From NCBI GenBank assembly GCA_023487765.1, contig JAMDBW010000025.1:1-35578 (forward strand): a stretch of 35,578 nucleotides of DNA, written 5' to 3'. The translations under genes were made by a program, and so were the position numbers. The notes under the pieces were generated by a model that saw only the letters and a program-made list of their open reading frames with translations, was not told the DNA's origin and did no database searches. The DNA comes from Thermoplasmatota archaeon. GTDB lineage: Archaea > Thermoplasmatota > Thermoplasmata > Thermoplasmatales > Thermoplasmataceae. Of the stretch, positions 24,169-31,766 are shown piece after piece (positions within the stretch are counted from its first letter, which is position 1; each line of letters opens with the position of its first letter).

Positions 24169-25137
24169 CTAATAGCCTGCGGTGCCCATAGATACCGGGT
24201 GAGGCACATATTTTTCATCTATCCTTTTCACATCCTTGTCTCCGAGTGATATCTCTGTTGCCTGAATGGCATCAAGAACATGTTCCGCTTTAGTCGCCCC
24301 GAATACAGGAATAAATCCCTTGGCAAGTACATATGCCAGTGAGATTATGGATGATTTGGTCCCTTTTTCTCCGGCTATCTCTTCCACGGTTTCGAGCACA
24401 TTGAAGTCCTCACTCCTGAAATACCTCTTCTTCATGGCCGGATAAGTCCTCGATCTGACCGTATCCTGTGTAGAATCCCTCCGGTACTTGCCAGTGAGAA
24501 ATCCTGCTGCCAGCGGGCTGAATGGCGTATAGGCAATGTTTTTTCCAGATGAGTACGGAATTACCTCCCTCTCATCTTCCCTGTAAACAGCGTTATAGTG
24601 ATTCTGCACCAGCACAGGAGTGTCCATTCCCGCCTCCCTTGCAGCGTGATAGAATTCGGCCAGCTGGTATCCAAGAAAATTACTCACTCCGATATACGAA
24701 GTCCTGCCATCGTCAACAATCTGTTTAAGGCTGCGGAGGATGCTATGGGTTTCCAGGCTGTCAAACCACGTGTGGAGGGTATATACGTCCAGCCTATCCG
24801 TCTGCAATCTTTCCAGCGATCCTCTCATCTGATAGTTTATTTCTGATCTGGAGAATCCCTGATGCACTTCATTGAACTTCCCGCCCGCTTTGCTGCATAA
24901 AACCAGCTCATCTCTTATTCCCATGTTTTTTATTGTCGCTCCAAGAATTTTTTCGGATTCTCCATTCGAATAAATGTTGGCAGTATCGATAAAATTGATT
25001 CCTCCGTCTATTGCAGTTTTTATTATTTTCTCTGCCTCATTTCCCTTAACCATCCATTCCGTGGATCCAAATGACATGCCGCCCAGACATAATACGGAGA
25101 CCCTGAGGTCAGACCAACCCAGTTTTGTGAGCTTCAT
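24169..25137 (-). CDS. Aldo/keto reductase
   Basis: A 322-residue TIM-barrel NADPH-dependent oxidoreductase. The catalytic tetrad is visible: Asp and Tyr in INFIDTANIYSNGESE, Lys in LVLCSKAGG and His in VYTLHTWFDSLE. The cofactor region contains IPVFGATKAEHVLDAI, the usual (I)PGxxxxxHVxxN-like segment. It belongs to the YajO/Tas-like group of short-loop aldo/keto reductases that reduce aldehydes or ketones; the physiological substrate is not evident. It is a single gene transcribed away from the preceding plus-strand gene. Confidence 0.93.
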   Translation of the reverse strand: MKLTKLGWSDLRVSVLCLGGMSFGSTEWMVKGNEAEKIIKTAIDGGINFIDTANIYSNGESEKILGATIKNMGIRDELVLCSKAGGKFNEVHQGFSRSEINYQMRGSLERLQTDRLDVYTLHTWFDSLETHSILRSLKQIVDDGRTSYIGVSNFLGYQLAEFYHAAREAGMDTPVLVQNHYNAVYREDEREVIPYSSGKNIAYTPFSPLAAGFLTGKYRRDSTQDTVRSRTYPAMKKRYFRSEDFNVLETVEEIAGEKGTKSSIISLAYVLAKGFIPVFGATKAEHVLDAIQATEISLGDKDVKRIDEKYVPHPVSMGTAGY

Positions 25138-25448
25138 GTTTCATGTCAGCAGGACACGGAAAATAATTCTTGTCATCACCGTTTGAATCTTGTGAGAATA
25201 CTGAATCAGTTATGAATTCTCATAGGACCCCGGGAAGAGTTTAGCTGGAAGCTTTTGAGATATGCCTGGATTTTCCATAATATACTGGTCCGAAGAAAAC
25301 TCCGTCACGTTCACGCGACGAGAACCTGAATGGAATTGGGATCATCAGGGGAGATGGTCCGACCGTGCTGTTAAGATTGCGTCAGGCACATGACACTCAT
25401 CTTTCGCAACATGCACTGACAATCTTGAAGGAAAACCTCCCGGTGAAT
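25138..25448. other. Intergenic region between formate dehydrogenase and aldo/keto reductase genes
   Basis: About 310 bases without a gene. It has an imperfect stem-loop CGTCaCGT-tc-ACGcGACG (25303-25320), about 130 bases after the formate dehydrogenase stop, and a stretch near 25172 resembling 18334-18361. No other signal was recognised. Confidence 0.4.
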
Positions 25449-28148
25449 CTATGTTCCGGGTAATTTGCGGATTCTTACCCTTGTGTCTTTGTACGCCGGA
25501 GTGCGGGTAGGTCCGTCAAACACGCGAGAGGTCAGGACATTTGTCGGCAGATCGGCGTAATGGAAAGTGGTAAACATTACCCCCCTTGGCAGATCCCCGC
25601 TTGATTTCACTTTTGTATAAATGTGGCCTGCCTGCGAGATTATCTCCACCTTTTCCCCTTCTTCAATACCTTCATTACGCATGTCTTCATTATTCATCTC
25701 CACTAAACCGCCTTTCTCCAGTTCGTTAATGATCTGCGATCTGGAAGTCATGGTGGCAGTATGATAATGCTCCCTCTGTCTTCCGGTTATCAGCACATAT
25801 GGATGTGTGTATTCGGAAACCTTGTCGGGTTCTCTCCAGCGAAGGATTCTGAATTTGCCGTTTCCGTTGATGAATTTTCCAACATGTAGCGTTTTTGTGC
25901 CCGGATCTTCCGGTGTTGTCACAGGCCATTGGAGTCCGTCCTGCTGTAATCTTGCATGACTTATCCCTGCATATATCGGAACCAGAGCAGCCACTTCATC
26001 CATTATAATCGCGGGGGATTCAAATTCCATGTCATAATCGAGCTTTGCAGCGAGCAGGGAATATATCTGCCAATCAGGCTTCGCTAAACCGGGAGGGGAA
26101 AAGAGCGGGTTGAGCAACTGTACCCTCCGTTCGGTGTTCGTAAACGTACCGGACTTCTCAAAGGAAGATGCGACTGGAAGTACCACATCAGCATATTCAG
26201 CAGTCTCTGTCATGAATATATCCTGAACCACGAGAAAATCCAGTTTCCTGAATGACTCTGCCACATAGGAGGAGTCCGGGTGTGAACGGACCGTGTTCTC
26301 TCCGGATATATACATAAACCTGATCAGTCCTTTCATGCCGGCTTCAATCATATCTACGCTCTTCCAGCCGGTAAATCCCGGAAGTTTGCGATTCCACCTG
26401 CTTTCGAATTTAGCACGGACCTCCGGATTAAGATAAGGCTGATACCCGGGAAGAGACCCTGCGACACATCCCATGTCGGCTCCACCCTGAACATTATTCT
26501 GCCCCCTTATCGGGTCAAGCCCGCTTCCGGGGACTCCGACATTTCCAGTGAGAAGTGCAAGGTTTACCAGTGAGGAAACATTGTCCGAACCGTTTTCGTG
26601 TTCAGTTATTCCCAGCGTCCACATGATCAGCGAGGGTTTTTCTGTCGCATATGTTCTGGCCGCCTCCTTTATCTGGTCCTGCGACAGCCCTGTGATGCGG
26701 GCAGCCATGTCGACCGTAAATGGTTCAATGCTTCTCGCATACTCCGGGAAACCTTCGGTACGCTCCCCGATAAATTTCCTGTCCGACCAGCCCATGTCCA
26801 TGATGTACCTGGCCATCGCAGAAAACAGGACTACATCAGTGCCGGGTTTCAAATTGAGAGTCATTTCCGCATGCCTTGATATCTCAACTTTTCTGGGATC
26901 AACAACTATCAGACTGGCCCCGCTCCTTGCCGCTTTCTTGATGAACGATGATATTACCGGATGGGCCCTGTCCACATTTGATCCCACCACCATTATTGTC
27001 CTGGCATTACTGATATCCTCAATGGAATTTGTTGATGCTCCTGCACCGGTAGCCAGTGAAAGCATACTTGCTGATGGTGCGTGACAGAGGGTCGCCGATT
27101 GATCCACGTTATCAGATCCTATAACAGCCCTCATGAATTTCTGGAATGCGAATATATCTTCATTGGTGGCTCTGTCACTTGCAATGCCGCCAAGGGAAGC
27201 ACTGCCGTTTCTTTTCTTTATTTCCCTGATTTCCGATGCAACCAGATCAAGGGCCTCTTCCCACGAAGCTTCCCTGAACACCGAGCCGATGTCTCTTCCG
27301 TCAAGTCTTTCCCTCTTTTCACCATCTCTTCGTATGAGTGGTGTCCTGAGCCGGTCTCTGCTCATTTCGAACTGAAAACCGAACTTGCCCTTCACGCATA
27401 GTTTTCCTTTGTTGACAACACCGGATTCCGATCCGCGTGCCCATAAAATTTTCTCTCCGGCTATCCCGTATTCCACTGAGCAGCCTACTGCGCAATATGG
27501 GCAGATAGTCGTAACAGTTCGATCAGCCGGTTGCCAGTCCTTCTCGATCAGAGCTCCTGTGGGGCAAACGTCCACACAGGCTCCACAACTGACACAGCTG
27601 GAGTTTCCCATGGGCACACCCGTATCGAATCCAACAGCAGTTCCGTATCCTCTTCCGGAGAGGGAGATAACATCATTCAGCTGATCGAAATTGCACGCAA
27701 GAAGACATTTCCTGCAAAGAATGCAGAGTGACGGATCAAATGCAATCGCAGGATGAGATACATCCCGAACCGGGATATTTTCCTGCTTTTCCCCAGGACT
27801 TATTCCATATTCCTCTGCATATTTCTCAAGACTGCACTTAAGGTTTCCTGCGTCCTGATGAGGGCCATGCTGATTCATCAGCAGTTGGAGTATTCCTCTC
27901 CTCAGGGTGTTCAGATGGGGAGTATCAGTTCTGATTTCCATGCCGTCTTTTACCAAGGTAGAGCATGAAGGTACCGCTTTGCCGGTATTATCCAGTTCGA
28001 CCATACATAATCTGCATACACCATTTACGTGCCCGTCCTTATTACAGAGCGCAGGAATCTCAATGCCCATTTTCTCTGCTGTCTGAAGAACATTACTGTC
28101 ATCCCCGGCATCAGTTCGAGTCCCGTTAATTGTCACGTGTATGCTCAC
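25449..28148 (-). CDS. Formate dehydrogenase catalytic (alpha) subunit, NuoG-like N-terminus
   Basis: An 899-residue molybdopterin oxidoreductase. A [2Fe-2S] ferredoxin domain uses Cys35, 45, 48 and 62; two [4Fe-4S] clusters follow (CILCRKCLLAC, 142-152; CVSCGACVDVCP, 185-196); the catalytic domain begins with CPYCAVGC (216-223) and C251, with the conserved Lys in CVKG. The metal ligand is Cys354 in SATLCHAPSAS, where some relatives have selenocysteine. This is the soluble NAD-linked formate dehydrogenase type, oxidising formate to CO2. Oddly, the His-ligated cluster site reads HGPHQDAGNLKC, lacking two of its usual three Cys. The GTG start overlaps the beta-gene stop by four bases (GTGA). 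Confidence 0.92.
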   Translation of the reverse strand: MSIHVTINGTRTDAGDDSNVLQTAEKMGIEIPALCNKDGHVNGVCRLCMVELDNTGKAVPSCSTLVKDGMEIRTDTPHLNTLRRGILQLLMNQHGPHQDAGNLKCSLEKYAEEYGISPGEKQENIPVRDVSHPAIAFDPSLCILCRKCLLACNFDQLNDVISLSGRGYGTAVGFDTGVPMGNSSCVSCGACVDVCPTGALIEKDWQPADRTVTTICPYCAVGCSVEYGIAGEKILWARGSESGVVNKGKLCVKGKFGFQFEMSRDRLRTPLIRRDGEKRERLDGRDIGSVFREASWEEALDLVASEIREIKKRNGSASLGGIASDRATNEDIFAFQKFMRAVIGSDNVDQSATLCHAPSASMLSLATGAGASTNSIEDISNARTIMVVGSNVDRAHPVISSFIKKAARSGASLIVVDPRKVEISRHAEMTLNLKPGTDVVLFSAMARYIMDMGWSDRKFIGERTEGFPEYARSIEPFTVDMAARITGLSQDQIKEAARTYATEKPSLIMWTLGITEHENGSDNVSSLVNLALLTGNVGVPGSGLDPIRGQNNVQGGADMGCVAGSLPGYQPYLNPEVRAKFESRWNRKLPGFTGWKSVDMIEAGMKGLIRFMYISGENTVRSHPDSSYVAESFRKLDFLVVQDIFMTETAEYADVVLPVASSFEKSGTFTNTERRVQLLNPLFSPPGLAKPDWQIYSLLAAKLDYDMEFESPAIIMDEVAALVPIYAGISHARLQQDGLQWPVTTPEDPGTKTLHVGKFINGNGKFRILRWREPDKVSEYTHPYVLITGRQREHYHTATMTSRSQIINELEKGGLVEMNNEDMRNEGIEEGEKVEIISQAGHIYTKVKSSGDLPRGVMFTTFHYADLPTNVLTSRVFDGPTRTPAYKDTRVRIRKLPGT

Positions 28149-29737
28149 TGACTGTCACCTCTTTTGAAACAGACGTTTGCCGGACACTTCTTTTCAGTGT
28201 GAACTATAAATTCCTCAGAAAAATGTTTCATTGAATCAAGAAATGCCTTTCCGGCTACCTGGCCCAGTGCACAGATTGATGTTTCCTGCATGAGTCTGGC
28301 TGTCTCTTCGCCTGCTTTGAGGTCTTCCCTTGTGGCCTGTCCTGAGGAGAGGCTGTCGAGGAGCTTGAACATCTCTACCGTTCCCAGTCTGCACGGAACA
28401 CACTTGCCGCATGATTCCGATGCAAAGAAATCCGATATTGTCTTCACGATGTCTACCATGCACCTGTCGTTTGAAACAGCTATCAGTGCACCCGTACCCA
28501 TACCGCCTCCTTTTTTCCTCACAGAATCAAAGTCAAGAGGAGTGTCGAGGTACGAAGCGGGAAAAATCCCGCCAGATAGCCCACCCGGGAAAAATGCCTT
28601 AAGATTCCCTGTCGCCGTGCCTCCTTCTCTTTCGACAAGTAATGAAGCTCTTGTGCCAATCGGGAGACGGTATACGCCCGGATTTTTTACGTCTCCGGTC
28701 AGGCAGTAACTTTTCAATGTCTGATTGCCGTTGCCTTTTTCATAGTAGTTGCTCAGTATATTCAGAACGTGTACAAGCGTTTCGACATTGTGAACCAGTG
28801 TAGGTTTGCCGTAAAGACCTGATTCAGCAGGAAATGGCGGGCGGATCCTTGGCTCGCTCCTGTTTCCCTCTATTGCCTCCATTAATGCAGTTTCTTCTCC
28901 CGTCACGTAATAACCGCCCACATGAACCATGGATACTGGTGGCAGCATATCCTGATTATTATGTGCCCTCATGTATTCACGGAAAGATTCAATGGCTTCT
29001 GCAAGAATGATGCCGGCATTTCTGTATTCCCGTCTGAGAGCTATTACGACATGCGAAGCCTTCACCCCCAGAGCTGTTATAACAGCACCTTCAATCAATG
29101 CGTGCGGACTGGTTTCAATCAAAACTCTGTCCTTGAAAGTGCCTGACTCACCTTCATGCGCATTAACAAGTATAAATCGTTCAGTTCCCTTGCTGCCCAT
29201 AATCGCTTTCCATTTGATGTGGGCAGGGAAACCGGCACCACCCATTCCCCTTAAGAATTCTTTCTCGACTTCGTTCAGCAGGAAACCTCTGTTTTCCTCC
29301 CTGACAAATTTTGAAAGGGCTCCGTAGCCACCATGGCTGATATACTGCCCGATTGTTTCACTCGCTTTTCTGGCATTTGCCTCAGTGCTGTCTTCTATCT
29401 CCACAGGAACTCCACCTTTTCCCTGGTAGAACCTGCCTTCTTTCCATAATACCGGGGCATGATCGCAATAGCCAAGGCATGAGACAGTTCCATGATCAGT
29501 GCCGGCCTCACTGGCCAATTCTTCAGCGGACTCGGACATTTTCAGCCTGCATGGAAGACCATTGCATACTTTCACAGTAACATTTTCCGGCTGAGCGTAA
29601 AAACTGGCTACACTTTCAACAGAAGATAATGGAATACCATACTCACGAGAAAATTCAGTCTTGATGTCGTCTGAGATATGATATTTTTCTGAAACTGTCC
29701 ATAAATCCTCAATAAATTTCTCATTCTGCGTTCTCAA
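28145..29737 (-). CDS. Formate dehydrogenase beta subunit, NuoE-NuoF fusion
   Basis: A 530-residue diaphorase subunit. Residues 1-115 are a NuoE-like thioredoxin fold with its [2Fe-2S] ligands at Cys58, 63 (VCNGLPCRL), 87 and 91 (CLGYCDHAP). The NuoF part has the FMN loop RGMGGAGFPAHIKW and the C-terminal [4Fe-4S] motif SCGKCVPCRLGT plus a later Cys in TSICALG. It would pass electrons from the alpha subunit to NAD(P). The usual NADExEPGxxKDR segment reads NAHEGESGTFKDR, changing the Asp and Pro near the FMN/nicotinamide site. The start is a TTG preceded by GGGGGGAAG; it is the first gene of a two-gene operon. Confidence 0.92.
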   Translation of the reverse strand: MRTQNEKFIEDLWTVSEKYHISDDIKTEFSREYGIPLSSVESVASFYAQPENVTVKVCNGLPCRLKMSESAEELASEAGTDHGTVSCLGYCDHAPVLWKEGRFYQGKGGVPVEIEDSTEANARKASETIGQYISHGGYGALSKFVREENRGFLLNEVEKEFLRGMGGAGFPAHIKWKAIMGSKGTERFILVNAHEGESGTFKDRVLIETSPHALIEGAVITALGVKASHVVIALRREYRNAGIILAEAIESFREYMRAHNNQDMLPPVSMVHVGGYYVTGEETALMEAIEGNRSEPRIRPPFPAESGLYGKPTLVHNVETLVHVLNILSNYYEKGNGNQTLKSYCLTGDVKNPGVYRLPIGTRASLLVEREGGTATGNLKAFFPGGLSGGIFPASYLDTPLDFDSVRKKGGGMGTGALIAVSNDRCMVDIVKTISDFFASESCGKCVPCRLGTVEMFKLLDSLSSGQATREDLKAGEETARLMQETSICALGQVAGKAFLDSMKHFSEEFIVHTEKKCPANVCFKRGDSQ

Positions 29738-30059
29738 AGCTTCCCCCCATCCACCTGCTGGTCAGTCGAGATTCAGGGCCACCATTTCTGGCAAGATAAT
29801 GCGATTTCCGAAGATCATTTGTCACTGTACTGAATTAATGTCAGTTGTATTCGTAATTTTTCACGTTTCCCTGAATTATTAATTATATACTATGATAGCA
29901 TATATAATCCTATCTTTCCGAGATCGGTGGTAATTCTTCAGAGAAAGGACTCTTCTGCTTTCATGCAGATTCCCGGCCCATGGATGATTTCAAGGTTTAC
30001 TGGAAACATGAAATATATCGCAATCCCAGATTATTGCAGTGGACACAAAACTAAGGAAA
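29738..30059. other. AT-rich upstream region of the formate dehydrogenase operon
   Basis: About 320 bases. It contains a 21-base dyad TATATACTAT-G-ATAGCATATA (29884-29904) with one mismatched pair, overlapping TATA-like sequence readable on both strands. On the minus strand this is about 150 bases before the formate dehydrogenase start. The short plus-strand ORF at 29927 is not convincing. No other feature was seen. Confidence 0.45.
29884..29904. promoter_or_regulatory. 21-bp dyad, candidate operator or promoter element
   Basis: The arms TATATACTAT and ATAGCATATA pair with a single mismatch around a central G. Location and TATA content fit a regulated promoter for the formate dehydrogenase operon, though the distance to its start is long. 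Confidence 0.4.
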
Positions 30060-30209
30060 TTAGATCTTTTCAAGTTTCTTCTTCAGATCGTTCAGTTCCT
30101 GCTGTAATTCTTTATTCATCGGGTTTTTGCGGACCCTCGTCTCCAGTTCCTGGACCTTCATCTCCATGCTTTTCTTCTTTCTGGTCAAATCTCTTTTGCC
30201 GAGACCCAT
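30060..30209 (-). CDS. 49-residue basic coiled-coil protein (too short for the ORF track)
   Basis: The minus strand encodes MGLGKRDLTRKKKSMEMKVQ, then ELETRVRKNPMNKELQQELN, then DLKKKLEKI and a stop: a basic head followed by two heptad-like amphipathic helices split by an NP turn, i.e. a small helical hairpin or coiled coil. Its composition (Lys/Glu/Leu-rich, no rare residues) looks genuinely coding, and a TATA-like CTTATATTAAC sits about 25-30 bases upstream of the ATG, predicting a leaderless message. The opposite-strand ORF 29927..30211 is its shadow. Function unknown; size and charge suit a nucleic-acid- or protein-binding accessory factor, which is inference. Confidence 0.55.
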   Translation of the reverse strand: MGLGKRDLTRKKKSMEMKVQELETRVRKNPMNKELQQELNDLKKKLEKI

Positions 30210-30233
30210 AATAAACGTAAGAGGAACACCGAG

Positions 30234-30473
30234 TTAATATAAGATTGTTTCCAGTGCATAATTTTGACCCGTCCGGGCTTTGACCTGCAGAGAATTTCCG
30301 TATGTATACTCATCGGGAAACTTCTGCTGACATATAATACGGCTGGCTGACTTCTGAATTGTTCTCCATGTTCTGCAGTTCTCGCATCCCCTGAACGATT
30401 GCAGTTTTTCCATGGCTTCTCCCTGCATGTCGTTTTCCGGCCATTCATTGAGATTTCTGTCAGTATCTGCCAA
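30234..30473 (-). CDS. Possible small protein with a CxxC motif
   Basis: A 79-residue reading frame with TTG start, preceded by GGTTGAG at a reasonable distance. It has one CxxC (GCENCRTWRTIQ) and a third Cys (IICQQKF), and a mixed hydrophilic composition without the Ser/Arg excess of antisense ORFs. An overlapping frame (30185..30484) looks non-coding. It lies just upstream of the 49-residue gene on the same strand; that gene's TATA element falls at its very end. No family is recognised and it may be spurious. Confidence 0.3.
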   Translation of the reverse strand: MADTDRNLNEWPENDMQGEAMEKLQSFRGCENCRTWRTIQKSASRIICQQKFPDEYTYGNSLQVKARTGQNYALETILY

Positions 30474-30691
30474 AGAAATCTCAACCGGAATGCTACGTCA
30501 TCACTGAGTCAGTAGGAGCGGTGTCCGGACTTACTGTGGACTGCGATACAGTTATTTCCGGCGGATACAGGACACCACTATATAGATAAGGGGAACTGTT
30601 AGCAGATTGAGGTAACCTGAACAGGATTTACATGAAACAGGGATAATGATTTTCCATCTGTACAAACGGTTAAGTATTTTGCAGGGAATTG

Positions 30692-31075
30692 ATGATCAAG
30701 GTGTCTGTCATGGACAATGATCAGGCCATTCTTGAAGAACTGAAAAAAATAAGAGAAATCCTCACACCAAGAGTGTCACCACTTCCCCAAAAAGGATTCA
30801 TACCGGAGTTCAGAGATTTCCTGTCAAAGTACAAGGTGATGGGTCTTGCTGTTGCTTTCATTCTCGGCATTTATCTCGGCGCCCTGGTTCAGTCGCTCGT
30901 GAATGATCTTATAATGCCGATAGTCCAGTTTGCCACTCCCGGAGTATTGTGGCAGAATATTGTTGTGGGTCCATTCCTGGTTGGTCGTTTTGCAGGTTCC
31001 CTTCTCACTTTCATTATAATCGCGTTCGTAATTTTCGGGCTTGTTAAGATTACTGGACGGCTGAAGATTGAGTGA
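30692..31075 (+). CDS. mscL: MscL-family large-conductance mechanosensitive channel
   Basis: About 127 residues with an N-terminal hydrophilic helix, then EFRDFLSKYKVMGLAVAFILGIYLGALVQSLVNDLIMPIV, the pore-lining first helix and its conserved entry segment of MscL, and a second helix SLLTFIIIAFVIFGLVKITG. The channel opens under membrane tension to relieve osmotic shock. The N-terminal extension of about 35 residues is longer than in bacterial MscL, while the C-terminal cytoplasmic helix is missing. The track start is TTG 30689; ATG 30692 or ATG 30710 (preceded by AAGGTG) are better, and 30710 is fully plausible. Confidence 0.85.
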   Translation: MIKVSVMDNDQAILEELKKIREILTPRVSPLPQKGFIPEFRDFLSKYKVMGLAVAFILGIYLGALVQSLVNDLIMPIVQFATPGVLWQNIVVGPFLVGRFAGSLLTFIIIAFVIFGLVKITGRLKIE

Positions 31076-31183
31076 TTTTTTAATGGTTGCTTTCTGAAAA
31101 ACGATAACCGCCAAAATAGGGGAGTGTAGTGCAAAACGTTCTGCCCGCATGTCCCCCCATAATGAAATCCTCATCCTAAACAA

Positions 31184-31195
31184 TAATAATTATTA
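31184..31195. promoter_or_regulatory. Perfect palindrome upstream of the dps-catalase operon
   Basis: TAATAATTATTA is a perfect 12-base palindrome about 62-73 bases before the dps start, upstream of the likely TATA region (CTTTAAGTA or TATAAATA). Its AT-rich form recalls sites for metal- or peroxide-sensing repressors (Fur/PerR/DtxR families), but the cognate regulator is unknown. Confidence 0.4.
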
Positions 31196-31256
31196 ACAAA
31201 TATTTACTATCGCTAACTTTAAGTACTCACCGGTCATGTATAAATAGGTGTGCAAA

Positions 31257-31754
31257 ATGAATCAGAAAATAGAGAAGAATCTCTATGTCGATATCGGAAT
31301 AGATGACCGCGCAAGAAAGAAAATTGCGGAGATATTGCAAGCCATACTGGCGGATGAATATATCCTTTACACCGAAACCCGAAACTATCACTGGAACGTG
31401 ACAGGAGACAGGTTTAACGATCTCCATAAGTTCTTTGAATCACAGTATACAGAATTAAGTACAATTATTGATGACGTTGCCGAGAGAATAAGATCAATTG
31501 GCGAAAGACCGGATGGCACACTGACTGCTTTCCTTAAAACTGGAAGAGTACAGGAAAACCTCACAAATGATATAGATTCTGACACCATGATACTGAGATT
31601 ACTGTCCGGACACCAGTCATTAATACGAAACCTGAGAACAGATCTAATAGCGTGTCTGGAAAAATATGGAGATGCCGGAACTAACAATTTTCTTACCGAC
31701 CTGATGGAAAAACACGAGAAAATGGCCTGGATGCTCAGGTCGTTCCTAAATTGA
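31257..31754 (+). CDS. dps: Dps-family ferritin-like DNA protection protein
   Basis: A 165-residue four-helix protein. The inter-subunit ferroxidase site residues are visible in ETRNYHWNVTGDRFNDLHKFFESQYTELSTIIDDVAERIRSIG: the His in YHWNVTG, the later His and the Asp/Glu cluster. Dps forms a 12-subunit shell that oxidises Fe(II) with hydrogen peroxide and stores iron, protecting DNA. The track start at 31248 is a GTG; ATG 31257 with AGGTG upstream is preferred. The catalase gene begins 12 bases after its stop, so the two form an oxidative-stress operon. Confidence 0.93.
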   Translation: MNQKIEKNLYVDIGIDDRARKKIAEILQAILADEYILYTETRNYHWNVTGDRFNDLHKFFESQYTELSTIIDDVAERIRSIGERPDGTLTAFLKTGRVQENLTNDIDSDTMILRLLSGHQSLIRNLRTDLIACLEKYGDAGTNNFLTDLMEKHEKMAWMLRSFLN

Positions 31755-31766
31755 GGGTGATCAAAA

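Noticed and set aside
24021-24218. 65-residue minus-strand ORF after the aldo/keto reductase.
   Set aside because: It overlaps the aldo/keto reductase end in another frame and shows no domain.
25303-25320. CGTC/GACG stem-loop as terminator of the formate dehydrogenase operon.
   Set aside because: It is about 130 bases beyond the stop, imperfect and without a T-run on the minus strand, so it is mentioned only in the gap description.
27086-27088. Possible selenocysteine at the formate dehydrogenase metal site.
   Set aside because: The codon at LCHAPS is a normal Cys codon and no in-frame TGA interrupts the gene.
29927-30211. 94-residue plus-strand ORF.
   Set aside because: Composition is Ser/Pro/Cys/Phe-rich and it is antisense to the better supported 49-residue gene.
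30185-30484. 99-residue minus-strand ORF overlapping the CxxC ORF.
   Set aside because: It crosses the promoter and start of the 49-residue gene and has a non-coding-like composition.
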